This document shows, piece by piece, positions 1 to 10,134 of a stretch of DNA of 64,000 bases. How positions within the stretch are numbered: the first letter of the stretch is position 1; every line of letters starts with the position of its first letter. The stretch is from assembly GCF_000236905.1 (NCBI RefSeq), contig NC_016522.1:558001-622000 (forward strand). Reading direction: 5' to 3'. A model generated the notes under the pieces. That model worked only from the letters and a program-made list of their open reading frames with translations, had not been told where the DNA came from and made no database searches. Made by a program: the position numbers and the translations under genes. The stretch is from Tetrapisispora phaffii CBS 4417 (Eukaryota > Ascomycota > Saccharomycetes > Saccharomycetales > Saccharomycetaceae).

Positions 1-2418
1 AATAATAATACTAGCACTGGATCCATGTTTGGTGCTAAGCGAAATAATAATGCATTCGGTCAAACCCAAAATTCTCCGTTTGGTAACGCATCAAATGCGA
101 ATAATAACAATTCAGTGGGTGCTTTCGGTCAACAAAATCAATCTTCAACGTTTGGATCAAATAACAATTCTAATGCATTTGGTGGTTCATCTTTTGGTCA
201 AAATAACAACAGCAACCAGCAATCTGGTGGTCTATTTGGACTGAATAACAATGCGACTATGAACAATCAACAATCTGGAGGTTTATACGGTCAGAATAAT
301 AATAGTCAGCAACAAGGTGGTTTATTCGGTCAGAATAATAACACTCAGCAGACCGGTGGCTTATTTGGACAACAGAATAATAATAATGCACAATCCGGTG
401 GTTTATTTGGACAAACTAACAGCAGCGCTCAATCTGGTGGCTTATTTGGACAAAACAATAATAATAATGCACAATCTGGTGGTTTATTTGGACAAACTAA
501 CAACACTCTTAATAATAATCAACAACAACAGGGAACTTTGTTTGGCCAAAACAATAATAGCCAGCAAAGTAATGGATTATTTGGTCAAAATAACAACAAC
601 CAACAATCTGGAGGTTTATTTGGACAAAATAATAATAACAATAATCAGCAGCAAGGTGGTCTATTTGGTCAGAATAACAATGCTAATACTATTTCTAACA
701 TGAACAACCAGCAATCTGGTAGTCTGTTTGGCCAAAATAATACATCTTCAAATGCTCAAAGTGGAGGTTTATTTGGAAATAAACCTGCAGGTGGTTTGTT
801 TGGTTCAACACCTTCGCAACCTACTTCATTTGGTAATAATGCTTTAGGTAATACTATGAACCAACCAAAACTCACTAGTGGGTTGTTTGGACAAAATTCA
901 GCCACATCCAATAATCTTTCCGGTGGGCTGTTTGGAAACACAAACGCCTCTAATAACAATAAACCAGGTGGTTTATTTGGGAACACAAATAATTCCAATA
1001 ACAATCAAGCTGGTGGTTTGTTTGGTAGTTCAGGTGTAAACAATGCAACTAAACCTTCTGGAGGATTGTTTGGTTCATCTACGACTACCTCAAATACTAC
1101 AAATCAACTGGGTGGCTTCTTTGGTGCAAAACCAGCAACCCCAGCTGTAACTTTATATGGTAATAACTCAACCAATACTAACACAGCCGGTTTAAATTCT
1201 ACACCTGCTTCCGGAGGATTATTTGGTGGTCAAAACCAAAATACTGCTTCCACTAATATTGGCACCGGTCTTTTTGGGAATTCTAATACATTGGCCACAG
1301 GAACTCCAACGACTACTACGGGTTCAATAGGTGGCTCCACATTAAATACAAATACTGGTTTGTTTTCTTCTGGCGCAAATACATTACAACAAAACACTGC
1401 CCAACCTGCTCCTAATGCTCAATCGATGATGACCGCACAAAATGTTGAATCTTTGGACATAAATGCTACAAAAGAATTATTTGCCAGAGTATCTGTTCCT
1501 GCATCAATCACTAAACCTACTAAACCAAATATTACCAAAATCAATGCGAATATGAAATTGAAAATTGATATGACCTCTGCTTATAGATCAGCCCCAAAAC
1601 CTTTGTTCTCCACAAAAAGTTTACTTGATAAACAACTTGTGAAGAGTGACAAAAGTCACAGTAAGAGTTTCCCCGATACTAATTCAAATGGTTTTGATGT
1701 AGCTACCGAACGGTCATTAATAGATACAACCAAATTATTTTTCAATCCTGATAGAGTTAATTTTAAATCAATTATTAGTTCTAAAAAGAAACCTAAAGAT
1801 ATCATGATTAAAACTGAAAAGGTACAAATAACTAACTCGATTGAGGAATCGTCTGAGACAAAATTAATAGAACTTACAAATAATGTTAGTGGTAAACCTG
1901 CACAAAATGATAATGATGAAACAACAGTGGCAATTATTAAACCTCAAGGCATTATAAGCGATGATATTTCATTTATGGGCAATGGCTATTATTTAACTCC
2001 GTCAATTGAAACGCTTTCCTCTAATTCATTGTTACAGTTGAGAAGCGTTAAAAACTTAATCATTGGACATAAATCATATGGTAAAATTGAATTTTTGAAA
2101 CCGGTAGACTTGACAAATGTCTCTCTCTCAGCATTATGCGATTCAATTGTAGTTTTTTCTCCCAGAACATGTGCTCTCTATCCTCTGTCGTCTCATAAAC
2201 CACAACCCTCTGAAGGTTTAAATATTAAGGCACGCATTACATTATACAATTGTTTTCCAATTGATAAGTCCACTAGAACGCCTATAACGGACCCTACACA
2301 TCCATTAGTAGTAAGGCATATTCAAAAGTTAAAAGAAAATGTAGAAGCTTCCACTTTTGAAAGCTATGACCCGGTGACTGGTACATATGTTTTTGTAACT
2401 GATCAGCCAGTCAAATGA
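1..2418 (+). CDS. NUP100: FG-nucleoporin NUP100/NUP116, 5' end outside the window
   Basis: Nuclear pore protein whose GLFG repeats form the permeability barrier and bind transport receptors. The frame is open from base 1, and the residues before the first ATG (base 25) continue the repeat pattern, so the real start lies to the left. GLFG repeats spaced by Asn/Gln-rich linkers fill roughly the first 460 visible residues. A linker leads to a C-terminal domain (about residues 650-805) with the GYYLTPSIETL and IGHKSYGKIEFL blocks that anchor Nup100/Nup116/Nup145N in the pore. The end (YDPVTGTYVF...) lacks the HF-S autocleavage site of Nup145N, as in Nup100 and Nup116. A GLEBS motif, which would favour NUP116, would sit in the missing part, so the paralogue is not decided. 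YNK1 downstream suggests NUP100, while IOC4 next door suggests NUP116. Confidence 0.93.
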   Translation, partial: NNNTSTGSMFGAKRNNNAFGQTQNSPFGNASNANNNNSVGAFGQQNQSSTFGSNNNSNAFGGSSFGQNNNSNQQSGGLFGLNNNATMNNQQSGGLYGQNNNSQQQGGLFGQNNNTQQTGGLFGQQNNNNAQSGGLFGQTNSSAQSGGLFGQNNNNNAQSGGLFGQTNNTLNNNQQQQGTLFGQNNNSQQSNGLFGQNNNNQQSGGLFGQNNNNNNQQQGGLFGQNNNANTISNMNNQQSGSLFGQNNTSSNAQSGGLFGNKPAGGLFGSTPSQPTSFGNNALGNTMNQPKLTSGLFGQNSATSNNLSGGLFGNTNASNNNKPGGLFGNTNNSNNNQAGGLFGSSGVNNATKPSGGLFGSSTTTSNTTNQLGGFFGAKPATPAVTLYGNNSTNTNTAGLNSTPASGGLFGGQNQNTASTNIGTGLFGNSNTLATGTPTTTTGSIGGSTLNTNTGLFSSGANTLQQNTAQPAPNAQSMMTAQNVESLDINATKELFARVSVPASITKPTKPNITKINANMKLKIDMTSAYRSAPKPLFSTKSLLDKQLVKSDKSHSKSFPDTNSNGFDVATERSLIDTTKLFFNPDRVNFKSIISSKKKPKDIMIKTEKVQITNSIEESSETKLIELTNNVSGKPAQNDNDETTVAIIKPQGIISDDISFMGNGYYLTPSIETLSSNSLLQLRSVKNLIIGHKSYGKIEFLKPVDLTNVSLSALCDSIVVFSPRTCALYPLSSHKPQPSEGLNIKARITLYNCFPIDKSTRTPITDPTHPLVVRHIQKLKENVEASTFESYDPVTGTYVFVTDQPVK

Positions 2419-2691
2419 GAACAAGTAGGTGTTTTCTAATAATAATACAAAAGCATTATAGATCAATTTTTTGCATAAACATAAATTCTACTTACTTTGA
2501 TTATATAGTTTAATATGTTTAATAAAGATAATCGCATTTGAGTATAATATTTATTATTTACTTATTTATTGCTGGCAATTTAATTGGGAAGGGAAGTCAA
2601 AGATAATTGTGTTGTATAAAAGTGTTCACAATTATAGGTAATAAGTATTAATTTTATATTCTATAAAATATGCTTAGTTTTAATTAATAGA

Positions 2692-4050
2692 TTACTCTGA
2701 TTTTATACTTTCAGTTGTTACACTACCTTCAACTGGTTCAGTAACTTCATCTATAACTTTAGAAGATTCGAATTGCAAGTTCCAAGGTTCAGTGTCTATT
2801 ATTAAATCAGCTTTGTAGATAACCCTAAAAATATTATTCAAATCTTTTAATAAATTCCATTTTTTCAATTGTTCAAATTGTAGGTTAATTAAAATTCTAA
2901 AATTGGAAAGAAACTCGTTATTCGATTGAAAAATTGAAATGAACTCATCATTTCTAGTATTATACTGTAAGGCCAATTGCAATTCATCTATAAGTACTTC
3001 ATAATCCTGTATAGTAGTTGAACAACCAACCGTTGCATCATCAGGGTTCGGTATCAATATGTCAGTGATTAACTTATTAATTGTACTTAGCTTGTCTGCT
3101 ATATCAAGACATTTTTCTTTGTGTATCTCCAAGTTTTTCTTTTGAGATAATTTACTGACTAATTTATTTTCATGTTGTGATATTGATAAGTCTTGAGGGC
3201 CTAGTCCTACTAGAGACCAATCCTCATCTGTGTCATAATTATATTTTTCAAGTTCTGGTTGTACCTTTTTCTGCTTATCTTTGTTTTTACTCTTTGTTTG
3301 CTTTTTGGATACCACTGGAGTTTCTTCTAGCATCATTTTTTCTTCATCTTTGGTATCTTCGTTCACTTTTGCTCTGTTGGATCTAGTATTACGTTTTTTC
3401 TTTGCCTCTTCTATTTCTTCTTGTTTTCTCTTTGCAGATACTCTTGAAGATACTCGAGTTGGATTTTTCTCTTTGGAGGCTCCTTTCTTTCTACTTTTTG
3501 AACTCGATGTCTCTGTTGTATATTCTTCCTCTTCTTCTTCGTCTACTTCGTCTATATATTCGTCTTCTTCTGGCTTCCCGTAAGATCCATATTCCACAAA
3601 TTCCATTACATCGATGTTTTGTGAACCTTTACTTGCCATTTCATAAGCCGGTATCAGTTTTTTATTTATCCTTCTCTTAGTTTTTTCTGTTTTCAACCAA
3701 TCTTTACATTCGTCTACTGTTAACAAATGGAAATCTACAGGTTTAACCCAATAATAAGTATCATCGCATAAAAACTTCACACAATATAATTTTTTAACAG
3801 TTTTGAATTTTTGGAACTTTAATAAACTTGAATATATTATATAATCATCTTCATCAGATTCTTCACCTTGCTCGTCATGTTCATCAATTGAATTTGCATC
3901 ATTATTTGAATTCGAAGTCATTTTCATTCTATTACGTAAAACAGCCTCAGGTATAAGTTCATTTGGTATAATCATTGCAGGCCAGGCGGAAAAACCTTTT
4001 ACCTTTGCCAAAACAATATCAGTTGGTTGATAAAGATATTCTGTAGACAT
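2692..4050 (-). CDS. IOC4: Ioc4-like PWWP protein of the Isw1b chromatin remodeller
   Basis: A 452-aa protein with an N-terminal PWWP domain (about residues 8-110, starting DIVLAKVKGFSAWPA). In Ioc4 this domain reads H3K36-methylated nucleosomes and brings the Isw1b remodeller to transcribed genes. An acidic stretch (about residues 160-180) and a long Lys/Arg/Glu-rich linker follow, then a predicted helical C-terminal third. Length is close to S. cerevisiae Ioc4 (475 aa). It is convergent with NUP100/116, the same arrangement as YMR044W-YMR047C in S. cerevisiae. The identification rests on the PWWP domain plus synteny; the C-terminal half is poorly conserved. Confidence 0.9.
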   Translation of the reverse strand: MSTEYLYQPTDIVLAKVKGFSAWPAMIIPNELIPEAVLRNRMKMTSNSNNDANSIDEHDEQGEESDEDDYIIYSSLLKFQKFKTVKKLYCVKFLCDDTYYWVKPVDFHLLTVDECKDWLKTEKTKRRINKKLIPAYEMASKGSQNIDVMEFVEYGSYGKPEEDEYIDEVDEEEEEEYTTETSSSKSRKKGASKEKNPTRVSSRVSAKRKQEEIEEAKKKRNTRSNRAKVNEDTKDEEKMMLEETPVVSKKQTKSKNKDKQKKVQPELEKYNYDTDEDWSLVGLGPQDLSISQHENKLVSKLSQKKNLEIHKEKCLDIADKLSTINKLITDILIPNPDDATVGCSTTIQDYEVLIDELQLALQYNTRNDEFISIFQSNNEFLSNFRILINLQFEQLKKWNLLKDLNNIFRVIYKADLIIDTEPWNLQFESSKVIDEVTEPVEGSVTTESIKSE

Positions 4051-4475
4051 TCTTAGACAATGGTGCTATGTAACCTATATTAGCGATTATTCAAAAATCA
4101 AAAAGGATAAGCAAACTAATTCTAGTAAACCCAAGAACTACTTAGCAGATGGACCCTAAACTTATATATATATTACTCTATTAAAATTTAATGTTTATTG
4201 TTTAAAAGATATTTGTGAATATTGTTTGAGCTTTTCTTATCTGAATGTTACAATTCGCGTAAATTATTTTATAGGCTGTGTGATAGGGAAAAAAATACAA
4301 AGTCTGGGTAAACTTAATTGTGTGTAAGAATTCAATATAAATAGTACTAACGATATGTATAACCTTCAACCTTGAGCTTTGAATATAATTAAATATGCGT
4401 ACGTTAATAAGAATGAACTGAATATATTAAATATCTACAATATTAACGTTTATAAATTACATGTTGATTTAGTAT
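4051..4475. other. intergenic, IOC4 promoter and MCM1 3' flank
   Basis: About 425 bp of AT-rich DNA between two minus-strand genes. It should carry the IOC4 promoter and MCM1 transcript end. No RNA gene or convincing factor site was seen. Confidence 0.5.
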
Positions 4476-5234
4476 TTAATAATTAGTTTGTTGGGTTTCC
4501 TGGAAATATTGCTGGTAAACAGAATTTTGTTGTTGCTGTTGTTGAGTTGGATTTTGCGCTTGATAATATTGATTATTTGGAATTGGAGGTTGGATGTTTA
4601 CATTACTGAAAGGAACTTGTTTCAAAGGTTGCTGTATTTGTTGTACAGACATGTAGTTTGCACTATTGTTATTATTCAGTATACCGCTATGTTGTTGCTG
4701 TGGTGGAGGTGGATGTTGTTGATGCTGTTGCAATTGCGGTGGTTGTTGTTGCATTTGCGGAGATTGTTGTTGCTTCTGCTGTTGATCCTGTTGTAATTGT
4801 TGTTGCTGTTGTTGCTGTTGTTGTTGCTGGATTAATGAACCTGCATTATTACCATTTTCGTGTTTATTTGTTTCTTCTTCTTCTTCTTCTTCCTCATCAG
4901 GAGCATTTAAACAAGCTTGAATTAAATTCCTACCTTCTTGTTGTGTGACAATTGGCTCAAACTTTGGCGTACTGAAAGTATACACCAAACCGGTTTCCGA
5001 TACGACCAATAATAAAACTTGTGTACCTGTTAAAACTGATAATTCAAAAGCTTTCTTCATGATACCATGTTTCCTCTTAGAGAATGTAACATGACGTCTT
5101 GTTTTATTTTCAATGAATTTAATTTCAATTTTTCTTCTTTCTTTAGCAGTAGAACCAGTAGATGAAGGTGACAATAAAGAACTGTCCTTACTATCAGTTT
5201 TGAGATCTAATTTATGGTCTTCACTATCAGACAT
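4476..5234 (-). CDS. MCM1: MADS-box transcription factor Mcm1
   Basis: A 252-aa essential MADS-box regulator. It binds CC(A/T)6GG-type sites and acts with partner proteins in mating type, G2/M, arginine and cell-wall control. The MADS/SAM region (about residues 33-115; KERRKIEIKFIENKTRRHV onward, then the FSKRKHGIMKKAFELSV block) is essentially the S. cerevisiae sequence. An acidic run and a long Gln/Pro-rich tail follow, containing pure polyQ runs encoded by CAA/CAG. The protein is somewhat shorter than S. cerevisiae Mcm1 (286 aa) owing to the acidic and Q-rich tail. It lies next to its tandem paralogue ARG80 (7197-7544), as in S. cerevisiae (YMR042W-YMR043W). Confidence 0.97.
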   Translation of the reverse strand: MSDSEDHKLDLKTDSKDSSLLSPSSTGSTAKERRKIEIKFIENKTRRHVTFSKRKHGIMKKAFELSVLTGTQVLLLVVSETGLVYTFSTPKFEPIVTQQEGRNLIQACLNAPDEEEEEEEETNKHENGNNAGSLIQQQQQQQQQQQLQQDQQQKQQQSPQMQQQPPQLQQHQQHPPPPQQQHSGILNNNNSANYMSVQQIQQPLKQVPFSNVNIQPPIPNNQYYQAQNPTQQQQQQNSVYQQYFQETQQTNY

Positions 5235-5358
5235 TTTTTGATATTGTTATTTATGTTGTTGTTGTTGTTTTGCACCTAATGTGAACTTAAAATAAAAATA
5301 TTGTTATCAACTTTTTTAGAAGGGGAGGGATATTAAATTGGGAATTTACTAAATAATA

Positions 5359-5392
<34 letters not shown>

Positions 5393-7196
5393 TATTCAAT
5401 TAGTATATGAACAAAAATATAATTCCTGATTAACACACAAACTGCAAAGAAAAAAAAATCAAATATATATAAATATTGTAATGCTATTAAAGTTACTTCA
5501 ATATTGAAAAATTCTAATATCTACTTCTTTGCCGGTTAGTTTTCGATAAATTTTTTTTCTGTAAAATTCTTATGAACTAAAGGAATTAAATTTAAAAGGC
5601 TTGTTAAGAATAAACATGAGTTTAATTGTAAGCAATTAAGAAAAAAAGTTAAGATAACGTGTAACTAAAGAGAAGGTTAGACATACGAATAAAGAAAGTA
5701 AAGAAATTTAAAAAGTTTCCTCTTAAATAAACAAGAAATGATTCCTCTAATCATATAAACAGTTTTATTTAAAAATGAAAAGTAATCATCTAAATATTAT
5801 TCTCTATCCTTTATAAATAAAATAATGCATTTACAATTTATAACCTTATTAACCGAGATGTTTTCTATCTTTTACCATGAGGGAAACTAAGGTTTATTTG
5901 TTGTTTCTTGTTTCTTGTTTCTTGATATTCTTGTCTACTAGGTTGTTTGTTAGTCTGTGAATACTGTAGTAATGAGCTAAAAAAAAAAGAATTTCAGTTA
6001 TACAATTGTTACTTATTATTTATTCCTTATTGACTACATTATTTATTCATTTCTTATTGGAAAACTTTTACACATTAATGTAAAGTAAACTAAATAGTAA
6101 AAGAGAGAAAGAGACACCGGAATCGTTAACTTAATAGACATGAGAAAGATTTCGATAATTTAAATCATAGTACTAAATCTGTTTCGTTCATTTGTGTATG
6201 TGTGTCTATGTTTTTGGTTTTCGTTTTTTGCATTAAAAATATCGCATAATTGGTTAAAGATACGTAAGAGATTTTATTTATTTTATGTGATAGAAATTGG
6301 AAATAGTAATAGATATACGTATACATAGATATTTAAATGGAATAATGAAAAAGCTGGTGGAACCTGTTTGTTTCTTTGTCTGTTTGTTTTGCTTTATTTT
6401 ACTTCATTATGTTTTTACTAAAACGAATATAACTACCGTTTTAACAATAAATGTCCCTCTTCCGTATGCTTGTGCCCTCTCTCTCTATGTGAATCTCAGT
6501 AAATGTGTTTGTAGTATATTATATCCGTGTGATATATTCATTTAAACATTAACAGTGCTAGTGCGGACAGTGGTGTCCACGCACACAACGTTAGCTCTAG
6601 CGCTTCCTATGTCTTATATGGTTACTAACTTGATATTATGAGGTTAGATGCCATTTTTAGCGTATTATGTTCTTGTGGTGTATAATTGGTGTTCCTATTT
6701 CATTATTGTCAGCTATTTTTTGATGAAAAACTCTCTCTCTCCGGTTGTTTCGTGATCTGACTCTATAGTAGTTCAAATTGAGCTATTCAAAGAAGATTCA
6801 TCAAAAACTTGAACGTAAAATTTATAATGTCTATTCCTTCTAGTGATTAATTAATTAAAATTAAAACAGAATGGATAATATCTATTATTTCACGTAGAGA
6901 GAAAGGGATATTGCTAATAATTTGCTGCTACAACTTTTTCAATGGGACATACAGGAGACTATCTATTAGTTATTATCACTTTGCTTATTTATTCCGTTGA
7001 CTAATTTTGATGAAAATAATATTAAGATAATATTCCTCCAGAATTAAAGTGTCTGGATTTAATATTTAATTTATGAGCAGATGCATACTAATATAGTTGA
7101 ATTTTTTGAAATGGGCCCAAGGTATATTTCAGACACCTTTACTTTTGAACTGTACTTCATCTTATTGTTCTGAGTTTTTTTTGAGGTTACGTGTTT
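5235..7196. other. 1.96-kb gene-free region upstream of MCM1
   Basis: Long AT-rich stretch between the MCM1 start and the ARG80 stop, much larger than a typical yeast spacing. It contains a TA microsatellite (5362-5390), pyrimidine tracts and a nested hairpin (6557-6595). No ORF beginning with ATG looks protein-like. It may contain a long MCM1 promoter or leader, or an unrecognised non-coding transcript. Confidence 0.5.
5362..5390. repeat. TA dinucleotide microsatellite
   Basis: An uninterrupted run of alternating T and A, 29 bases long, about 130 bp upstream of the MCM1 start. Similar shorter tracts occur at about 7680-7696 and 11832-11854, and in front of FBA1. Confidence 0.9.
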
Positions 7197-7544
7197 TTAA
7201 TGATTTCGAATCTTAAATCTCCAGTTGCAAAATCTACACATCTCGAGATGATGCTTTTTTGTTTCTATAGCTTTAGGGCTTTCTTCTTGTAAACATTTCC
7301 GAATTAATTTTTGACCTTCATTACAGTTGACAAAGTTACGTAACTTTGGAGATGAAAAAAAATAGACATAGTCATCATTGATCGATGAAATTAGTAACAG
7401 GATATTGACACCAGTGATCAATGACAATTCATAACTTTTCTTCATCAAGCCAACTCTACGTGTATTATAAGTCAACCTCCGTTTAGTTTTATTGACTATA
7501 AAATCAATCTTAATCTTTTTATTTTTAGTTTTATGGTCAGTCAT
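7197..7544 (-). CDS. ARG80: Arg80-like MADS-box protein, short and strongly diverged
   Basis: A 115-aa protein that is almost only a MADS/SAM domain (about residues 10-92). In S. cerevisiae Arg80 works with Mcm1 and Arg81 to control arginine metabolism. Position next to MCM1 and the blocks VNKTKRRLTY, MKKSYELSLITGVNILLL and SSPKL support the identification. The N-terminal extension of S. cerevisiae Arg80 (177 aa in total) is absent. The DNA-contact block, TFSKR in Mcm1 and Arg80, reads TYNTR here, so a near-invariant Lys is Thr. The C-terminal tail adds a CRFCNWRFK segment of unknown meaning. The frame is intact, so it is probably functional, but DNA specificity may have changed. Confidence 0.85.
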   Translation of the reverse strand: MTDHKTKNKKIKIDFIVNKTKRRLTYNTRRVGLMKKSYELSLITGVNILLLISSINDDYVYFFSSPKLRNFVNCNEGQKLIRKCLQEESPKAIETKKHHLEMCRFCNWRFKIRNH

Positions 7545-7797
7545 TTTTGATGATTTTACTGATAGAAATGTGTATGTCCTTTCAGATCACTGTGCATATT
7601 TAAGTATAATACGACAAGGCTGTCATTTACCATAATAGGACACAACTAACCTTTTCTATTACTTCTTAAATGATGTAGTTATATATATATATATATTATA
7701 AAAAGTTAATATGATTAGCTTGAGTACCTTGCATTTTTTAAACTACTTCCATTTAAGAGTAACAAACAATAAAATTGTTCACATAATTTAAAAAATG
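7545..7797. other. intergenic, ARG80 promoter and tRNA 3' flank
   Basis: About 250 bp of AT-rich DNA. A TA tract lies at about 7680-7696. The A-run at 7790-7795 reads as a T6 polymerase III terminator for the adjacent minus-strand tRNA gene. Confidence 0.6.
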
Positions 7798-7887
7798 TGC
7801 GATTTCTGTGGATCGAACACAGGACCTCCAGATAACTTGACCGAAGTATTCTTCAGTCTGGCGCTCTCCCAACTGAGCTAAAACCGC
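7798..7887 (-). tRNA. tRNA-Phe(GAA) with intron
   Basis: Read on the minus strand this is a complete tRNA: acceptor GCGGTTT pairing with AAATCGC, D-arm AGCTCAGTTGGGAGAGC (A box), anticodon loop CTGAAGA and T-arm with GTTCGAT (B box). It is nearly identical to S. cerevisiae tRNA-Phe. A 17-nt intron (aatacttcggtcaagtt) follows the base 3' of the GAA anticodon, the canonical place and similar to the known tRNA-Phe intron. The G4-U69 wobble of yeast tRNA-Phe is kept. A T-run terminator follows two bases after the 3' end. Confidence 0.98.
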
Positions 7888-9339
7888 TTATTTTCTTAAG
7901 AAAACACAAAATATCACAGCAGCCTCAGAATCATGCTATTATTATTGAGAGTATACATAAATAAGTTGAACTTAACGACCTGCTAAAATGGCGAATAGGG
8001 CAGTAAACCTCTATTAGGAAGTTTCAAAACCAATTGTAGTGTCGTATGTAATGGCGGTTGTCAGAACTTGGTTATTTATAATTAAGAAGGAGTTAAAGTA
8101 TCATCGATGTATTATAAGTAAAGACGGATTATAATCAATAATAGTTAAACCTCTGAAACGTTGACCCTATTAATCTTTAATTCAGATTACTCGACGAAGA
8201 AAACGCACTTAGAAAAGGAGTAGAATGTCTACAACACTCAATTGATAGTTCCTAGTCACTGCATGTCAGTATATAATTTACCTAATAAGAAGAAAACAAT
8301 CGGATAATAAGTTATTGTCTATGCATCATCGTCAATAGCAACACTACCGAATTATACACTACTCCAGTCGAAGACAAGAATATTGATCAAGTGACCAAAT
8401 ATAAGATTGATTTGTTATGTTAGTTACTCTAGAGTGATTTATATTGGAAACGTCAATCATTCAAATAAGTAGTTATAAGAAATTCCATAATCCTTTTTAT
8501 GGAAAGTATTGTTGCAAATCCGGAATAACGAATTCCTGCAAGGATGTCATGATATTATTCTACTCTCCAAATGGTTTTGTAGAGCCTTCAATATGTGGTA
8601 TCTGTTCAACTAAACACAACTGTTGGGTTGGACTGAAAGGTAAATGAAATAAAACTATGAACGCAACTATCGAGCAATTCAGTTTCCTTGTTACTGAAAT
8701 GATCAATTGGTTCTATTTTAAGCAAATCTTTTATGTAGATCCACGGGGAAGTAATTGCATTATTCATAAACGCAAATAGATTGCAGCAAATTGAAATAAG
8801 CTAGTTGTCCATTGATTTGATTAGGATCTTTACAAACTATAGTTCTCGCAATTATAACTTTCCAGTAACCTTCACATTAAAGTTTCTACCAAGATATATT
8901 CGGTATGGCTCGTATGCTACAATAATTTTAATCGTTATGTTATGGTATAAAAGGAATCATTACAGAAAGTTGTTCAATAAAAATAATTTTAACAATTAAT
9001 GCATGCACACTTCTTTAAATCTTCCAATCAAATTTCCATATGATCCCTATTTACGCGTTTAATTTCTTGAAATTCCGAACCAACCAAATCGCAATAATTT
9101 AACCCAATAACACATTACTTAAATATATTTGATAGAACTGGTGAAATATAATTTTTTAATCTTTAATATATATTATTAATAGTTTTAAACAATGGTTTAA
9201 TGACTTTTTGAGGTTTCAATTTCCGTTTATGAATTTCCTATCCTAAAAGAACAAACTTACATTAATATAAAAACATTGCCACAGTTGTATTAATTAAGTT
9301 CTAATTCTTATATAAACTCAAAAGATCGAAAGAAAGAAT
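7888..9339. other. 1.45-kb gene-free region between tRNA-Phe and YNK1
   Basis: No protein gene: the two longest frames (8444-8647, 8805-8999) have no ATG start and no recognisable domain. Regions beside yeast tRNA genes often carry decayed Ty long terminal repeats, but I see no clear TG...CA-bounded repeat here. The last 300 bp should contain the YNK1 promoter. Confidence 0.45.
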
Positions 9340-9798
9340 ATGACCAATACCGAGAGAACTTTTATTGCTATTAAGCCAGATGGCGTTCAAAGAGGTTTAG
9401 TTACCAAGATTCTAAATCGTTTTGAGCAGAGAGGTTACAAATTAGTTGCTATTAAAATGTTAAATGCATCTCAAGAATTATTAGATCAACACTACGCGGA
9501 ACATGTTGGTAAGCCATTCTATCCAAAGATGTCTGCTTTCATGAGATCTGGACCAATTGTTGCCACCGTTTGGGAAGGTAAAGATGCTGTTCAACAAGGT
9601 AGAAAATTATTGGGTGCTACTAATCCAGCTGATTCCTTACCAGGTACTATAAGAGGTGATTTTGGTATTGATCTAGGTAGAAACGTCTGTCATGGCAGTG
9701 ATTCAGTTGAAAGTGCAAACAGAGAAATTAAGTTATGGTTTAAAGCTGAAGAATTAGTTACCTACGAACAATTCCAAGCTAAGTGGATTTATGAATAA
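9340..9798 (+). CDS. YNK1: nucleoside diphosphate kinase
   Basis: A 152-aa NDP kinase that transfers the gamma phosphate of ATP to other nucleoside diphosphates through a phospho-histidine. The whole chain aligns with the family: [13 protein letters not shown] at the N terminus and NVCHGSDS with the active-site His at about residue 118. The length equals that of S. cerevisiae Ynk1 (153 aa). Codons are strongly biased, as expected for an abundant enzyme. YNK1 (YKL067W) follows NUP100 (YKL068W) in S. cerevisiae, while here IOC4, MCM1, ARG80 and a tRNA lie between them. Confidence 0.98.
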   Translation: MTNTERTFIAIKPDGVQRGLVTKILNRFEQRGYKLVAIKMLNASQELLDQHYAEHVGKPFYPKMSAFMRSGPIVATVWEGKDAVQQGRKLLGATNPADSLPGTIRGDFGIDLGRNVCHGSDSVESANREIKLWFKAEELVTYEQFQAKWIYE

Positions 9799-10134
9799 TT
9801 GTATAGTATCTTTGAATATAGCTTTATAGTTTAACTAAAAATAAATTATGTCATCGACAAATTTAAAAGGGATGTTACATTAACATAAAATTAGCCTTCC
9901 CTAGCGCATAATTTTATATTTTCTTTTAACTAAAGATATTTAGTCAATTCATTGGTCCACCGGCCCTCATAAACCAAAACATTAAAAATTCAAAAAAATA
10001 AAATATTAGATCTCGTTTTTAAAAGAAAAATAGAGAAATTTCAGTTATTATTTTAACATCTACTTTAAGATAAGATATCTGTTCAAAATGATTTTTTTAG
10101 TTGTCAAACGGTAGATAATTGAACGGTTTTAAAG
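9799..10134. other. intergenic, YNK1 3' end and ARA2 promoter
   Basis: 336 bp of AT-rich DNA between two plus-strand genes. No distinctive element seen. Confidence 0.5.

Noticed and set aside
7888..8440. Possible Ty long terminal repeat next to tRNA-Phe
   Set aside because: No TGTTG...CAACA-type ends, no matching second copy and no target duplication could be found by eye.
8444..8999. Two open frames (67 and 64 codons), one with a possible membrane segment
   Set aside because: Both begin with TTG, have no suitable ATG and no family resemblance; no branch point or acceptor indicates an upstream exon.
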